Assembly (NCBI GenBank): GCA_001510575.1
Contig: LNGK01000011.1
Span: 710,577-774,576 of the forward strand
Reading direction: 5' to 3'
From: Knoxdaviesia capensis
Taxonomy: Eukaryota; Ascomycota; Sordariomycetes; Microascales; Gondwanamycetaceae
DNA length: 64,000 nucleotides
A program made the translations under genes and the position numbers. Positions within the stretch are counted from its first letter, which is position 1. Each line of letters opens with the position of its first letter. This document shows, one piece after another, positions 10,755 to 22,200 of the stretch. The notes under the pieces were generated by a model. The model was not told where the DNA came from. It ran no database searches and saw only the letters and a list, made by a program, of their open reading frames with translations.

Positions 10755-12818
10755 CTATGCCGCCGCCATTGCCTGCTTGAACGCCTCAGGGGACATGACC
10801 CCGGGCTGTATGTGCATCGGCGCTTTTCCGAACACCAGCTCAGGCGCTGCGGCCATAGGAGCGGGTCTTGGCCGGGGCCGGTCCACGCTCACCGCCGCCT
10901 TGTCGGGCTCGCGCACCGGCTGGGCCTGTCTGAGCAACACGGGGGCCGGGCTCGGCTCAAACCAGTCCAGTCCCTCCACGATCTGCTGAATCTCGTACTG
11001 CGAGTGCCGGAGCTGATCAGCGACGTTCGTCACGCGCAGCGCCGCACGGCCGATGTAGTACGCCTTCTGGACGCGCGGCAGCTGCGCGGTGGTCTCGCCG
11101 TGCTGGATATCGGTGCCGAGGTCGGCGTCGCCGTGCGGGTCCTTGCCCTTCAGGAAGAACCACGCCTTGGGCGACCCGGACGCCCAGTGCATCCAGTAGT
11201 CCATGGAGACAGCAAGCGCCGGCTCGACGCCGTCTTCCGCGTACTCGGAGAGGAGCTCGGCGATCAGGTTCGTCGTGCGGGCGCAGCGGGCGAGTTGCAG
11301 CTCGATGTCCCGGATAACGAGGCTGCGGTATAGCTGGGCGAGCTGTGTTGGGTCGATGGCGATTTTGTTGGGGAGGGTTGAGGGGAATGTACGGGGGGGG
11401 ATGGCTATGTTGCATATATCGAGGAGGTAGTAGAGTTGGTGAATTATGATGGAGCTGGCTCCGGGGTTTTGCAAGTCAACGATCATCTCCAGCGCTCCGG
11501 GGGTTCGGGCCAGTGCACCGATGAATATACGCGCAGCTGTCCGGTCCAGAGTGGCCACACAGGTACCAAGAATATTCATGACCGGCACCGCGTTGACAAA
11601 GCACGAGGCCGTAATCATGTTGAAGAACAGAACAACAGCTTCAAACAGCCTGTTCATCCCCAACAGACCGTTGAGAATAGTCTCGAGGAGATACCTCCCC
11701 TCGTCCGAGGCAACTTCGAGCATGCTGGACGCTCGGTCCGAATCTGCCGCCTCCAGAGACAAGCTCTTGAACTGAAGGAAGAATGGACCGGGTCGGAGAA
11801 CCTCTCGGTAGTGGGCTGCCAAGCACATGAGGGTTTGGTACGACCGACCGGGGCCGAAGAAATGTGACTGGAGATTCCGCACCACGCTGCTGGCCAACCA
11901 GTGGAATCCACCGGAGTGAAGGCGTAGGACGATGTAGTTGTATGTCCGAGAAGATGGGGGAGTTTTGGATGTGAGAAGCCGGTAGCAGAGCTGCTCGACA
12001 ACGGACTGAGGACTGTTGTGGGGGCTGTATCCAAATTTGCGAATAAACAGCTGTTGTTTCTGGATACTGGCGCCTTCTGGCGACGGGCTTTCGTACATGG
12101 GATATTGAGCATTTATAAGATCGTTGAGATATAGTCGTTCTTCCGAGGGCTCTTGGTCGGTTGGCGCCCTTGAATCGAGGTCATCGAGCAGATCAACAAC
12201 CAGACTCCGCACCTCCGACTCGGCGTGCCACAGCTCGGCGTCCGTATACGACAGGATGTCCGGACAAGAGCCATTGCCGCGCTCCATGCACTCTAGTATC
12301 CGATTGGAATTGGTGCGCCGGAGCAGATTGACCGTGCTGGTGTGGCGCTCAGCCTGGAACGGGCGCCAGAACCGCGACGCAAAGTCCTCCCACGCCAGCG
12401 CGGGCGACAGGGGATCCAGCAAAGCCATGGCATTCCGGTTGTGTTCGGCATCCAGACGCGCCCGTAACTCGTCCTCGGTGTCCGCATCAGCCGGGTCCGC
12501 AAGCTCGGCCTGCCCCTGCATAGAGCCGGAGAACCGGTCCAGCAGCTGCTGGTTCTCGGCTTGCAACGCGGCCACAGTGGCCTGCGTCTCGTTGATCCGG
12601 GCGTCGAGGTCCTTCCGCCGGTCGTCCTTGCGTTTCGCATCGATCATGGCCGCCGTTCCGAGAATCGCCGTGTAGAAGCTCGTCAGCACCTCGCCCACGG
12701 TGACTCCCCGTGCCGTGCCGCAGGCGGGCCGGCGGGCGACGCGGGTCCGCGATATCGGGGTGCATGAAAAGCATCGACAGGACTTCAATTGGCCCGCGCG
12801 GGTCAATAGGCCCTTCAT
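10755..12818 (-). CDS. Uncharacterised protein, predicted mitochondrial
   Basis: An intronless frame of 687 aa if translation starts at 12818. The frame is open for a further 62 codons upstream, but the Met at 12818 is preferred because it begins an Arg/Ser/Cys-rich, acid-free stretch (MKGLLTRAGQLKSCRCFSCT, to about residue 38) like a mitochondrial presequence. A short hydrophobic segment follows (VLTSFYTAILGTAAMI, about 44-60), then a charged coiled-coil-like helix with DAKRKDDRRKDLDARIN (about 61-105). The middle is helical. The segment around TYNYIVLRLHSGGFHWLAS faintly recalls pentatricopeptide helices, but I cannot name the family. The C-terminus is Pro/Ala-rich. It shares a 413-bp divergent promoter with the DUF866 gene. 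Function unknown; the mitochondrial location is inferred only from the N-terminus. Confidence 0.75.
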   Translation of the reverse strand: MKGLLTRAGQLKSCRCFSCTPISRTRVARRPACGTARGVTVGEVLTSFYTAILGTAAMIDAKRKDDRRKDLDARINETQATVAALQAENQQLLDRFSGSMQGQAELADPADADTEDELRARLDAEHNRNAMALLDPLSPALAWEDFASRFWRPFQAERHTSTVNLLRRTNSNRILECMERGNGSCPDILSYTDAELWHAESEVRSLVVDLLDDLDSRAPTDQEPSEERLYLNDLINAQYPMYESPSPEGASIQKQQLFIRKFGYSPHNSPQSVVEQLCYRLLTSKTPPSSRTYNYIVLRLHSGGFHWLASSVVRNLQSHFFGPGRSYQTLMCLAAHYREVLRPGPFFLQFKSLSLEAADSDRASSMLEVASDEGRYLLETILNGLLGMNRLFEAVVLFFNMITASCFVNAVPVMNILGTCVATLDRTAARIFIGALARTPGALEMIVDLQNPGASSIIIHQLYYLLDICNIAIPPRTFPSTLPNKIAIDPTQLAQLYRSLVIRDIELQLARCARTTNLIAELLSEYAEDGVEPALAVSMDYWMHWASGSPKAWFFLKGKDPHGDADLGTDIQHGETTAQLPRVQKAYYIGRAALRVTNVADQLRHSQYEIQQIVEGLDWFEPSPAPVLLRQAQPVREPDKAAVSVDRPRPRPAPMAAAPELVFGKAPMHIQPGVMSPEAFKQAMAAA

Positions 12819-13231
12819 TGTTATATCATTCGGCTTCCGTCGTGTGTGCGAGTATCGGGGGAAGGAATCGGAAGGAAGGGGAGCTCGTTGTCGAGCTTCG
12901 GAGATGTGATGCCCGAGGTCTTGCTTGCGGGTGGAAACATGCGAGGAATAAAAATGCTGCAGCAAAAAAATGAGCTGATCTTCCTTCCTTCCCGATTGAC
13001 GCACAGGGAAAAGTGTTGGCTGATAACAGAATTGCGCTTATATAAGCGTGACGGCATTTGCTTAGGGTTAGAGCAATTCCCCTCTTCAAGCAGCGCCCAG
13101 GCGGCGCGATAAGGCGACAAAAATCCCCGGCTTCATCAGTGGCTTCAACCGCCTATAATCCCCCGGAATTTTGCTTCAGTCCTGGCCATGATTTCAACGT
13201 CCAACAGCTGCAAACCGCCGATACCCTCACC
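12819..13231. promoter_or_regulatory. Divergent promoter with a telomere-like box
   Basis: 413 bp between the starts of the probable mitochondrial protein (minus) and the DUF866 protein (plus). TTAGGGTTA lies at 13062-13070, about 160 bp upstream of the plus-strand start, just after a TATATAAG at 13040-13047. No gene is seen. Confidence 0.55.
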
Positions 13232-14081
13232 ATGTTCGCACTTTATATGACCGCCGATCTGACAGGGTATGGACCAGTTTTTTGGAGGGTGATGCGTTTG
13301 CTTTAATGCCACCGAAACCCCATTCTAACCATCCCGTTTGCACATTATCTCGTTCCGCTTCATAGTGTCACCAACCTACGGCCGATCGACACCGAGGACA
13401 CGCCGTTCTGGTATACTTTCAAAGTGCAGTGCACGTCATGCCGGGAAACCCACGGAAACAATGTTGGCGTCAGCCGGTTTGTATGAGGATTCCCGCTGTT
13501 TGGTTTGGCGTGGTGTCGGTGTTTGTAGCTTGTTTGCTCGATACTGACAGCTGACTGTGGTTGCAGGAGACAAACGAAATGAGTGGGAGCCGCGGAGAGG
13601 CCAACTTCGTGTGGAAGTGCAAGAACTGCAAGGTTGGCTGAAGTCCCGGCCTTTGGATACAGGCAGAAACAACATGGTCCAGGAGTTCTAACACACCGGA
13701 TTCTCTTGCACTAGCGAGAGTCGTCCGCCTCGATCCAGGCAGCCCCGGCCGCCTATGAAAAGTCGGAGCCGGCGAAGCCACGGAAGGTCATTGAATTTGA
13801 CTGCCGCGGACTGGAGTTTGTCGAGTTTGTCCCGGAGGTAAGTGAGTCCCGGAAACGAACTGAAGAAGCCAACACGAGGCGGATATCTCGGGAAGAACCC
13901 GATCCAGGCTCTCTAACACGGCGGCGATGATATCTAGGGGCAATGGGCCGTGGAAGGATTGGATTCCGGTACCAAGTTCTCCGCCATCGAGCTGTCGGAA
14001 GGAGAATGGTACGACTATGACGAGAAGGCCGGCGAAGAGGTCAGCATCACCGAGATCAAGTGGGAGATCCGCAGAGCGTGA
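13232..14081 (+). CDS. DUF866 / CXXC-motif zinc-binding protein (C1orf123, UPF0587 family)
   Basis: Five exons, 13232-13266, 13366-13480, 13567-13632, 13715-13837 and 13938-14081, give 160 aa, the usual family length. All junction phases agree and each intron is 82-100 nt. The product begins MFALYMTADLTGVTNLRP. It has the paired zinc ligands CTSC and CKNC, the conserved core ETNEMSGSRGEANFVWKCKN before RESSASI, and the family C-terminus with EWYDYDEKAGEE and KWEIRR. Members are small zinc-binding proteins of poorly defined role. The third intron uses donor GTTGGC, less common than GTAAGT, but it restores the family sequence exactly. It is divergent from the predicted mitochondrial protein gene, and tRNA-Leu follows on the opposite strand. 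Confidence 0.93.
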
Positions 14082-14250
14082 ACAGCCAGATCCATAGAGA
14101 GGCCACCACCGAACGGAGGACCTTTTTTTTTTTTTTTTCCCATGCCCAAAGCCTTATATTGTTTGTTGCTTCGGTTTGCAAAAGTGAAAATCTTCCCGCC
14201 CACTCCCAAAAAGAAGTTCTGTATCCAACAAGCAGACAAAAAAAAGTTTG

Positions 14251-14255
14251 AAAAA
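14251..14255 (-). terminator. RNA polymerase III terminator of tRNA-Leu
   Basis: A T5 run on the minus strand begins 13 nt after the tRNA 3' end, with a T8 run behind it at 14238-14245. Runs of four or more Ts are the standard Pol III stop signal. Confidence 0.8.
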
Positions 14256-14267
14256 TCGTTAACACGA

Positions 14268-14366
14268 TGAGAGCGACGAGATTCGAACTCGCGAGGTTTC
14301 CCATTGCGGTTTTGGTTAAATGGTTCTAACCTAAACACAACGCCTTAACCACTCGGCCACACTCCC
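14268..14366 (-). tRNA. tRNA-Leu(UAG), with intron
   Basis: Read on the minus strand. The 7-bp acceptor stem GGGAGTG/CGCTCTC has discriminator A. The D-arm is GGCCGAGTGGTTAAGGC (A box). The anticodon stem TTGTG/CGCAA closes a loop with anticodon TAG. A predicted intron of 20 nt sits one base 3' of the anticodon and can pair with it. A long variable arm and a T-arm with GAGTTCGAATCTC (B box) follow. The acceptor end and the intron match what is known for the eukaryotic UAG leucine isoacceptor. It reads CUA codons. The gene for Sen54, a subunit of the enzyme that removes such introns, lies 375 bp away. Confidence 0.93.
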
Positions 14367-14741
14367 AAGCCAGTTTGGGAAGTCACTCGCTAAAGGGGAC
14401 TAAACGTTGTACACAGTGCGGGCACTGTCCAAGTTTTTTATTTTTCAGCCTTAACGATCTGTCGCAGGTTTCAAATATCATGGTCCTCCGTGATTGTGGA
14501 AATTTCCAAGTCAGAACAAAGTCGTCATCAACAGGAAATATTTCCCTCAAGAATTTCCCAAAAGGGTTATCCGGTGTCATTCGCTCGGCATTTCGCCCCA
14601 TTGGTTACCAGATTAATCCTAGTCAGCTGGATGAACTCTATTCACACCTGATCTCTTTCCAGTCGGCGGCTACACGCCCGACCAGGCGCGAACCAACAAT
14701 CCATTTCTCTGACTCACACTCTCCTGCATTGTCTCGCACAA

Positions 14742-16292
14742 ATGGCCCGCCTGGACGACGACGATAACCCGTCGGCTGGGCCTTCTCGGACCGCCGACGA
14801 CGATGTGATCCACGTCGACGAAGACGGCGCAGAGGACATGGCGCCGGATTTCCGCTTGTTCGCCGCCGCGCTGGGCGGCAGCGGCTCCAAGGGCGGGGCT
14901 AGCCGGCGCAAGGGGATCTCGAGCCAGGTGATCCGGCGCGGCGAGAAGGACTTCGAGGCCCACGGCACGCAGCAGCAGGACAACACGCTGGAGGCCAGCC
15001 GCGTGGTGATGGAGACGATCCAGAGCTACGAGCGCGTGCACCGCGCCGACTCGTGGGTGCGCGGCTGGGTGGTGGCCGACCACTGGGCGCCATCCGGGGC
15101 GGCCACCACGGGAGCGTCGCCTGCGGTGGCCGCGCGCCGCGCTGCCGACGGCAGCCTGTTCCTCGACCGCCGGGTGGTGGTGGTGGAGATGGACCGCGGC
15201 GTGATGCTGCGGTCGATGGGCAAGGTGGTGCCCGGCGTGACCAAGTTCGACCCCGCGTTCGGCAAGACCTGGCTGTTGCCCGAGGAGGCGCTGTTCCTGG
15301 TGGAGCGCGGCAGCCTGGACCTGTGGTGGCCGGACGTGCCGCTGCAGGAGCTCATGCCGGGGTGGGAGCGCGGGGCCGAGGTCGACGGTGCCGATGCGGG
15401 CGGGAGCAACGAGCGGCCGGCGCCACAACGTGTGCCGTCGCCCGACGACTTCCATCTGGGCGTGCCGCTCAGCCTGCAGGCGGCGTACGCGCTGCTCATC
15501 GGCCGCGACGGCGAGCCCGGGAAGATCAGCCTGCGCAAGTACCAGGTGTACGCGCATCTCAAGCGCGCCGGCTACTACGTGCTCCCCGCATGGAACTACG
15601 AGCTCCCACCCAACCCGTCCACACAGGTCGTGACTTGGTCACTCTTGTCCGCTCTCACGCCATACTTCCGCGCCGCCGCCACCTCCCCGCGCACACTGCT
15701 CTCATGGCTGCTCTCGCTCGCCACCTCCACCCCACGAACCCTTCCCAACGGCCCACTGGTTCGCCCCGCGCTCTACCGCTCATACATGTCAATCTACAAC
15801 CAACTCGCCATCATCCCACGGCACACCCCGTCCACTGCTCCGGCGGCCTCCGACGCCGCGTCCGAGCCGTTCCGCGTGCACTACTTCGTGTGGAAGAGCA
15901 GCACAGGCGGCGGCTTTTCAAAGGGCCGCCCGCGGCCGCCGGATTTCCGCATCTGCGTGGTCGACAGCCGCACCACCACGTTCCCGTCTCTCGCGCAGCT
16001 CGACAGCCTCCTGGCGTCGACGCCGCCGGCGCCACCCGACCCGGCGTGGACCGGCACGGCGGGGCGCATGCACCAGCGCATCAAGCACGGCCACCGCAAC
16101 GTGGTGCTCGCGGTGGTCGACACCGGCGTCATCAGCTTCAACCGCGTGTCGGAGACGAACATGGCCGGCGAGGCGCTGGTGTGGCGCTTCGATAACCCGA
16201 AGCCGCCGCGGTCGAAGCGCGGCGGCGGCGGCGGCGGTCGTGGCGGTCGCGGAGGGGGTCGTGGTGGTGGCGGCAAGAAGAAGGGCCGGTAG
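14742..16292 (+). CDS. SEN54: tRNA-splicing endonuclease subunit Sen54
   Basis: An intronless 516-aa frame. A short acidic N-terminus (residues 1-40) leads into the Sen54 N-terminal domain: RRGEKDFEAHGTQQQDNTLE at about 65-85, then FLVERGSLDLWW, PLSLQAAYALLIG and GKISLRKYQVYAHLKRAGYYV, all typical of the family. The C-terminal part has GHRNVVLAVVDTGVISFNR, the usual Sen54 ending. After it comes an Arg/Gly tail of about 25 residues ending GGGGKKKGR. Sen54 is a non-catalytic subunit that works with Sen2, Sen15 and Sen34 to cut introns from pre-tRNAs. In yeast the complex sits on mitochondria; here the location is unknown. The RG-rich tail may add RNA affinity (inference). The start at 14742 follows CACAA and gives a compact acidic leader. 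Confidence 0.93.
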   Translation: MARLDDDDNPSAGPSRTADDDVIHVDEDGAEDMAPDFRLFAAALGGSGSKGGASRRKGISSQVIRRGEKDFEAHGTQQQDNTLEASRVVMETIQSYERVHRADSWVRGWVVADHWAPSGAATTGASPAVAARRAADGSLFLDRRVVVVEMDRGVMLRSMGKVVPGVTKFDPAFGKTWLLPEEALFLVERGSLDLWWPDVPLQELMPGWERGAEVDGADAGGSNERPAPQRVPSPDDFHLGVPLSLQAAYALLIGRDGEPGKISLRKYQVYAHLKRAGYYVLPAWNYELPPNPSTQVVTWSLLSALTPYFRAAATSPRTLLSWLLSLATSTPRTLPNGPLVRPALYRSYMSIYNQLAIIPRHTPSTAPAASDAASEPFRVHYFVWKSSTGGGFSKGRPRPPDFRICVVDSRTTTFPSLAQLDSLLASTPPAPPDPAWTGTAGRMHQRIKHGHRNVVLAVVDTGVISFNRVSETNMAGEALVWRFDNPKPPRSKRGGGGGGRGGRGGGRGGGGKKKGR

Positions 16293-19200
16293 ATGCCGAT
16301 TTGTTAGGGTTGGCTTAGGGTCTGTGCCGACCCAAAAAGAATGGGTCCCTAATTTCTGGATCGGCCGAATCACGATCGAGAAACGCGAAACGGCAACAGT
16401 TTTATATTACAGATTTTCACTTAGCCGGGAGAGATGGAAGAGCCAAAACAGGTGAAAACAAGAGAAAATGAACCAAAATAGGTTTGGTATTTTGTTTTGT
16501 TTTTTGATTGTTCATTAACGGAATGCCAGATATTACTGGGAACCCGTGTGTCAGATTTCGATAGAGCGGGAAAGTAGTGAACGAATTTCAACGAACCACA
16601 CCCAAGAACAGCGTTAGCGGTTGACGGCATAATCATGGGCGTTTCAAGGTCTTGACTTGCGGGTGGATGATTGGGTAGTGAGGTTAATTACGAATGATTT
16701 GATTTGCAGGCCCCTTGCTGGTTTTTGTGTTCATTTTTCGTCGCTCGCTCCCTTCTGATTGCCGTGTTTGGGAAGATTATTCGAGGTTTGAAGAGACGGC
16801 TGGCGGGTGGAGGAGTGATGCTGCAGTCAGAGAGAGAGGATTCAAAGCAGTATGGGAACCCCGACGTGGAGGAGAGGGGGGGAGGAAGTGGTTGGTGTGA
16901 ATACACATGCATGCCCTGTGCTGTCCCACTCTTGCAAACGCCCAGCGGCCATAATCAGATCAGATTGGCTGAGGTGGTGCCACTGGGCAGTGTTGCCAAC
17001 GAGTCGTGGTTACAGTCGTGTGTATGCAACTGGGCAGACGCCGGCATATCAGAATTGTAAAGCGGAGACGGTGGATATACCCTCGTCACGAGCAGGACAG
17101 GGGAGGGGGCCATGTCAGTTTACTTCCTAAAGTAGATAAAAGCCAGCATCGCCAGCACAGAACACATTTATAGATGACCTCCCTCTTCATCTATTTCTTT
17201 GATAGTATATTACCCGTTTAGCAACGCTAAGCTGGACAAAACAGGCCAGACCGGGCGGGACAGTTGCCCCAATATGGACATGAACAGGCGTCCAGATCCG
17301 TAAAGGCTGACTCGAGAGGCTGGTTTCTTTGATTACGCCTACGGCTGTAGAGTGGCTGGAGACATTTCTTTCCCTGGGACGATTGCGTGTGTAGATTGGG
17401 TTTGAATTCCAACTCCCTGCGATACAGTGTTCAATTAATGGAAAATAGAGTGGATGGGCAGCATGTACCAGCGCACGTCGATGTCCAGCTATCGACTGTA
17501 CTGTTGTATTGGGCACAACACTCTACCGGAGATACACACGACTTCCTGTATGCAAGCCACACTGCCACCATACCGTGGTTTCCCACACCGCCTTATCCAA
17601 AAGATAAGACGGATCGCGAGGGGGGGTAATGTTTCCTGTAGATGTCCCGTTAGAATAGCAACAACTCAGATGAGTCCTGGGCTGCGCCAACCACCCTAAG
17701 CAGTTAGATAACCCTAAGATCCACGTTTTGAATTTTCGAAGATGCAACGAATGGGAATGACCTTTTCTATATGCACCTGTCGTTAGGCCCCAACACGCCG
17801 TGGGGTTACATTTGTGACGCTGGACTATACCCAAAAGAGCCAGAGGAATACCGGTAGACAGCCGGTATGTCCTGTAGGCCTCGAAGTTAAAGTTACACAC
17901 AGCTATTATTGTCAAAATGGGGGGAGGGGGGTCCGGGTTCCCTATTTAGGAAGAGGTGGAATGTGTACCAAGTATCATGTCTCTTCACCGAGGTTGACAG
18001 CCAGGAAGAGAGATCATTCATATACAAGATCGGCCGGTGTAGTAACTCCAGAAGCTGGACTCATGGTTGGGGTGGTATGTTCAGAATTGGGCCTTCTAAG
18101 GCAGCTTGTGCCCCACCATCGAGAGACAGTATGTTTACGTATGTCTAAACGTAGTCCAAGCCAAGAACAGAAATGAGGCTAGCTGGAGATGATTAATGTA
18201 AATTCCCATTCCGTGAACTTTGCAATTTGGACTAAAGTGTGGTTACGCGCCGTTGCCTCCAGCCAGACATTTACAAATATCGAAAAGTGATCTACCCAGT
18301 CGCCAACCAGATATTTCCACGCTACCAGAGCCAGATATCGCCGCCCACTTCCCCACTCATACCGGCATCAGGCCTAATTGCTTGGTAAGGCATGCTCTGT
18401 CTTGTCATCTTCGCCTGAGACCACAGGTTCGAAGACTCCACGACATCATGATCGCAGCTGGACAAAGCCTCAGCTGAACACGTGCTCGCCACAGACCCTC
18501 AACGGCCTCCTGCCAAAAGGCCGATCCTCCGCCTCCCGGCTGGAGCTGAAAATCACAAACCCAAGCCGGTGTGAAGGCCGCTTGTATTGGGCATGATCGA
18601 GGGAATCAAGGCACACGCACATCAAGACGCCAGGGGTTACTCTCCTCAAGGCTGCAGCCAATAGGCAGAAACTCTGGCCTGGATGTCTAACTGGCACAGC
18701 AATTGTGACTGTGATAAAAGCGCCCTATCACAGAAACTGCGACTGTTGCGCCCTGATTCAGGAAGCAAAAGACCGGGCCTGGGGCCAAACTCGCCGATAT
18801 CTCCATGATTGCCACAGGACGAAGATAAAATAAAATAAAAGATAAAAAAAGAGAAGAAGAAGAAGGCACACAGAATACGTGTGTGTGATCCTCTCAAGCT
18901 TGATAGGTTGGTCATCTCCAAACATTCAGGCCGCTACTAGCAACCAATACTTTTCTTCAGACCCCCGTTCTCAACAAGCCTGGGCCACAATGAAGGAGGG
19001 GGCACATTCGATAAGCAACCCATGCCACCCGAGAGAATCAACGACAGACGACAGCAAATGAAACCGAGTCAGCATATCGCCATTACGTCGGTCGTCGTCA
19101 GCATGAGACGGAGTGTGCAGTGGGGAGGGGAAAAGGCTGGTCTGCCTCAGAGCGGACTCCGAGTCTGTTTTGCGGATTCCGCACGTCGGTTGATGATGCC

Positions 19201-22200
19201 TAACAGATATATATATACTTATTCAGAGACATGGCTGGCGAACATGGGGTATCGTGGCCGGCAATAACTTTACCAGATATTATATATCTTGTTTGCCCCC
19301 CAGAAACAGAGTCCAGAACTCACACTGGGTTGATTCGTGGCCTGTGACCGCCAGCGCATCTATATCAAATGCATAGGAGACGGATGCATAGACGTAGTTC
19401 CCGGCCATAAACGGGGAAACACAAGCACGGAGCCACGGTCCAACCAACTCTATATGCATGTATCTGTGTGTTGGAGGAGACACCTGGACAGCAACCAACA
19501 GAAGCCAGGGCATATGAGTGCATTTGTGCCCAACAAAAGGCAGGTTGAAACAGGCTTAATTACCGGAACCTCTCCCGAATGCATCCCATGTCTATTAGAG
19601 ATTTGTTTCCTTGATTCTTTTTTTCATGTTCTAGAAGCCGGCAGTATTTTTCTCTCCGGGTCTCGCCCGGGTTGAGCCCCGGACTTCGTATAGCTTCCAA
19701 ATCCCAATCTTGCATGTCCAAGATAGACAATTGCAAAAGGGTGATAGATCTTCCGTGAGACGTATTTTTGGAGCCTTATTCCTAGAAGCCGAAATTCCTT
19801 TTTCTCACTGGCCATGTTGATCGCTGCTTGGATGTTTCGCGGAACACACCGCTTCCGGCAGGCCGATCAACGCCACATCTAGACGCCCATGATACCACTT
19901 CAACTGAGGTGAAAGGCAAGAAATGAGTCAAGACTTACATGGCGATCGGCAAATCCAAAAAAAAAAAAAAATACAAACCAAAACAAAAGAGCAATCCGCA
20001 AGTCCAAAAACACCGTCATGCCCAAGTCATTTTGCCTTCATCGTGTGGCGTCCATAGTGCGTTCATGCCTCCCGCCGGGCGGACATCCCCAACTGTGGGC
20101 GCCAACATATCATAGTTGCCTCATGACATGAGACTTGTGTTATCGTGCTTCAGCCAACTCACCTGCTTGGTTGGGTTTCCCATCTAACTGGTTGCCAACC
20201 TCTGTGTGCAACACCACTCTCAAGCGGAGTGAGCTGATGACATCTCACTACCACATAACCCGAGAGTTGCCAATTGAAATACGAGTATCGCTAGCTTGCG
20301 TCACTCTGTTTGACCTTTCATTGCCTCTCCCCCTCTCGCTCCCTTTCATTTCGAGACGGTGTCCAATAGTGTAGCTCAAGCAATGCGTATGCCTCAAGCC
20401 CTCAATGCGACATCCGGGCGGAGAGGATCTATGCGCCTAACCCATGGACCTGGAAGTTGCTTGTGATGAGTTGCGCTTCGTGGTTGGGTGATTTCCGAAA
20501 CTAGTTAATCTATTGGTGTGAGGTCTTGCTAACCAACGATAAACGGCTCTGGGTCTCTATCTCATCAAAATGACGGTTCCAGCGTTGCATTTTCTCCCTA
20601 TTCCCTTCGTTTTCTTCTTCTCTTTCTTGCTTTCTTTCTATTTTTATTTTATTTCAAGTCTGTTAAGTCCATTCTGAACTGCAGAAGGACGCCCGGCCTC
20701 TTTCTTGTTTGCTAGCCGGCGCCCGCTGCACTTTCCGAGCTCCAAAGTACCGACATATATTATATATACAAACACAAACAGTCCTTCGAGATAGGACTTT
20801 GAAACTCTTTCAAAGTGTACCCGGGTTTCTCTTCGGTAGCCCGGCCGGTCCTTCGATCTATCTCTCCGTGTCCTTTCGAGCCCTGCGGGCTCACTTTTCC
20901 GTCGGTGACAGGCCTCTCTTTTCTTTTTCCGAAGGCGGCCTCTTGACCATTCATTTTCTTTTTTTTTTTCTTTCTTCTTTTTTCAACTTTTTTTTTTTTC
21001 AAAAAAAAAACCCCTTCAGCCGTGGACCATACCACTTAACCGGCCTCTCTCGCGAATCTCAGGTTGTGTTGGCATCAACTTGCTGTATACCTTCCTCAGA
21101 CATACCTCACCTTGCACAGCCTTCTCGAAGACCACCAAACTCAACCCGTGTGCCCTGGCGATACACTTTGAAACCTTTTCTTTACAACCCGGAATTCCCT
21201 AGCTACCGTTATCAGCAATTACTCGTCTCCCGCGTCTTTTACGATTTACAGCGTGCAATATAAATTCATCAAGTGGCTCGACATCCAGATTCTAATCTCC
21301 AGCTATTCTGCAAAAATCCCCAGCTATATTGCGTCTCTTCATATCACCTGGACACTGGAGTACCTGATACGCACAACCCTTCCTTCCAGGCAGATATCAC
21401 AATATCTTCATTCCCGAGTAAGTGGCTTTTGCGATGTGTACTGTCACATTCAGAAAGTTCGCCTCTAGGCAGAACAGGTGTTAGGCAACTCAACCAATGC
21501 CTTGTAAATCCGGCGATGCTTTTCACGCTGGCGTCAGCATCCAACCGCCACATCCTTATGATCGTCTTTGGCATTGCAGCCTCAACTTCATGTCTTGAGG
21601 CTCTGATTTTCGGTCCATTTCCTTGCCGACGTCCAGTTCTGCCTTCCCAGGCTGTGAAGGACTTTGAGCTTGCTGGCTCGCCCTGCTATTATCCCCCGAC
21701 CGAATATGCGACCACCTGCATTTGTCATTTTCAACATCATAGCCTCCCGTATTAACCATCTCACCAACAGTTCAGCATAGTCTTAAAGAGGCCCTCCATC
21801 CTCATAGCCCACTCGCCAGCTCTCCATATACTATGGCCGATATTGCGGTCAGTCGCCCATTAGGCCCAACCATGGGCGCTGAAAAACACCCATAGTAAGT
21901 ATCACAGCACTTTTCTCTTTGTATTCTTCACGATATGGAACCACTGTACAGACGACGGGCCAGTCTCTATCACGGGGGAGAACGAAAACGCCCTGCCAAC
22001 AGTCTCGTCTCTGTGCAGACATGCAGTGGCAACTGGGTTGTGTGGGTGGACAAACTCAGGGCCGGTCACTGCCACCAGTCGAGCAACCCAACCGCAAGGA
22101 CAACGGCAAGAAACTGCATCCCGATCTCCCTATCTAAGCCTATGGCTTAATTACATGTGTATCTGCAGATAGCAGCAGTCTATAAGTGACATACACTTTG

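Noticed and set aside
14670..15557. 295-codon minus-strand frame
   Set aside because: Antisense to SEN54 and compositional (Ala, Arg, His).
20709..21263. 184-codon frame in the 6.9 kb spacer
   Set aside because: It runs through homopolymer tracts, has no family signature and no supporting splice pattern.
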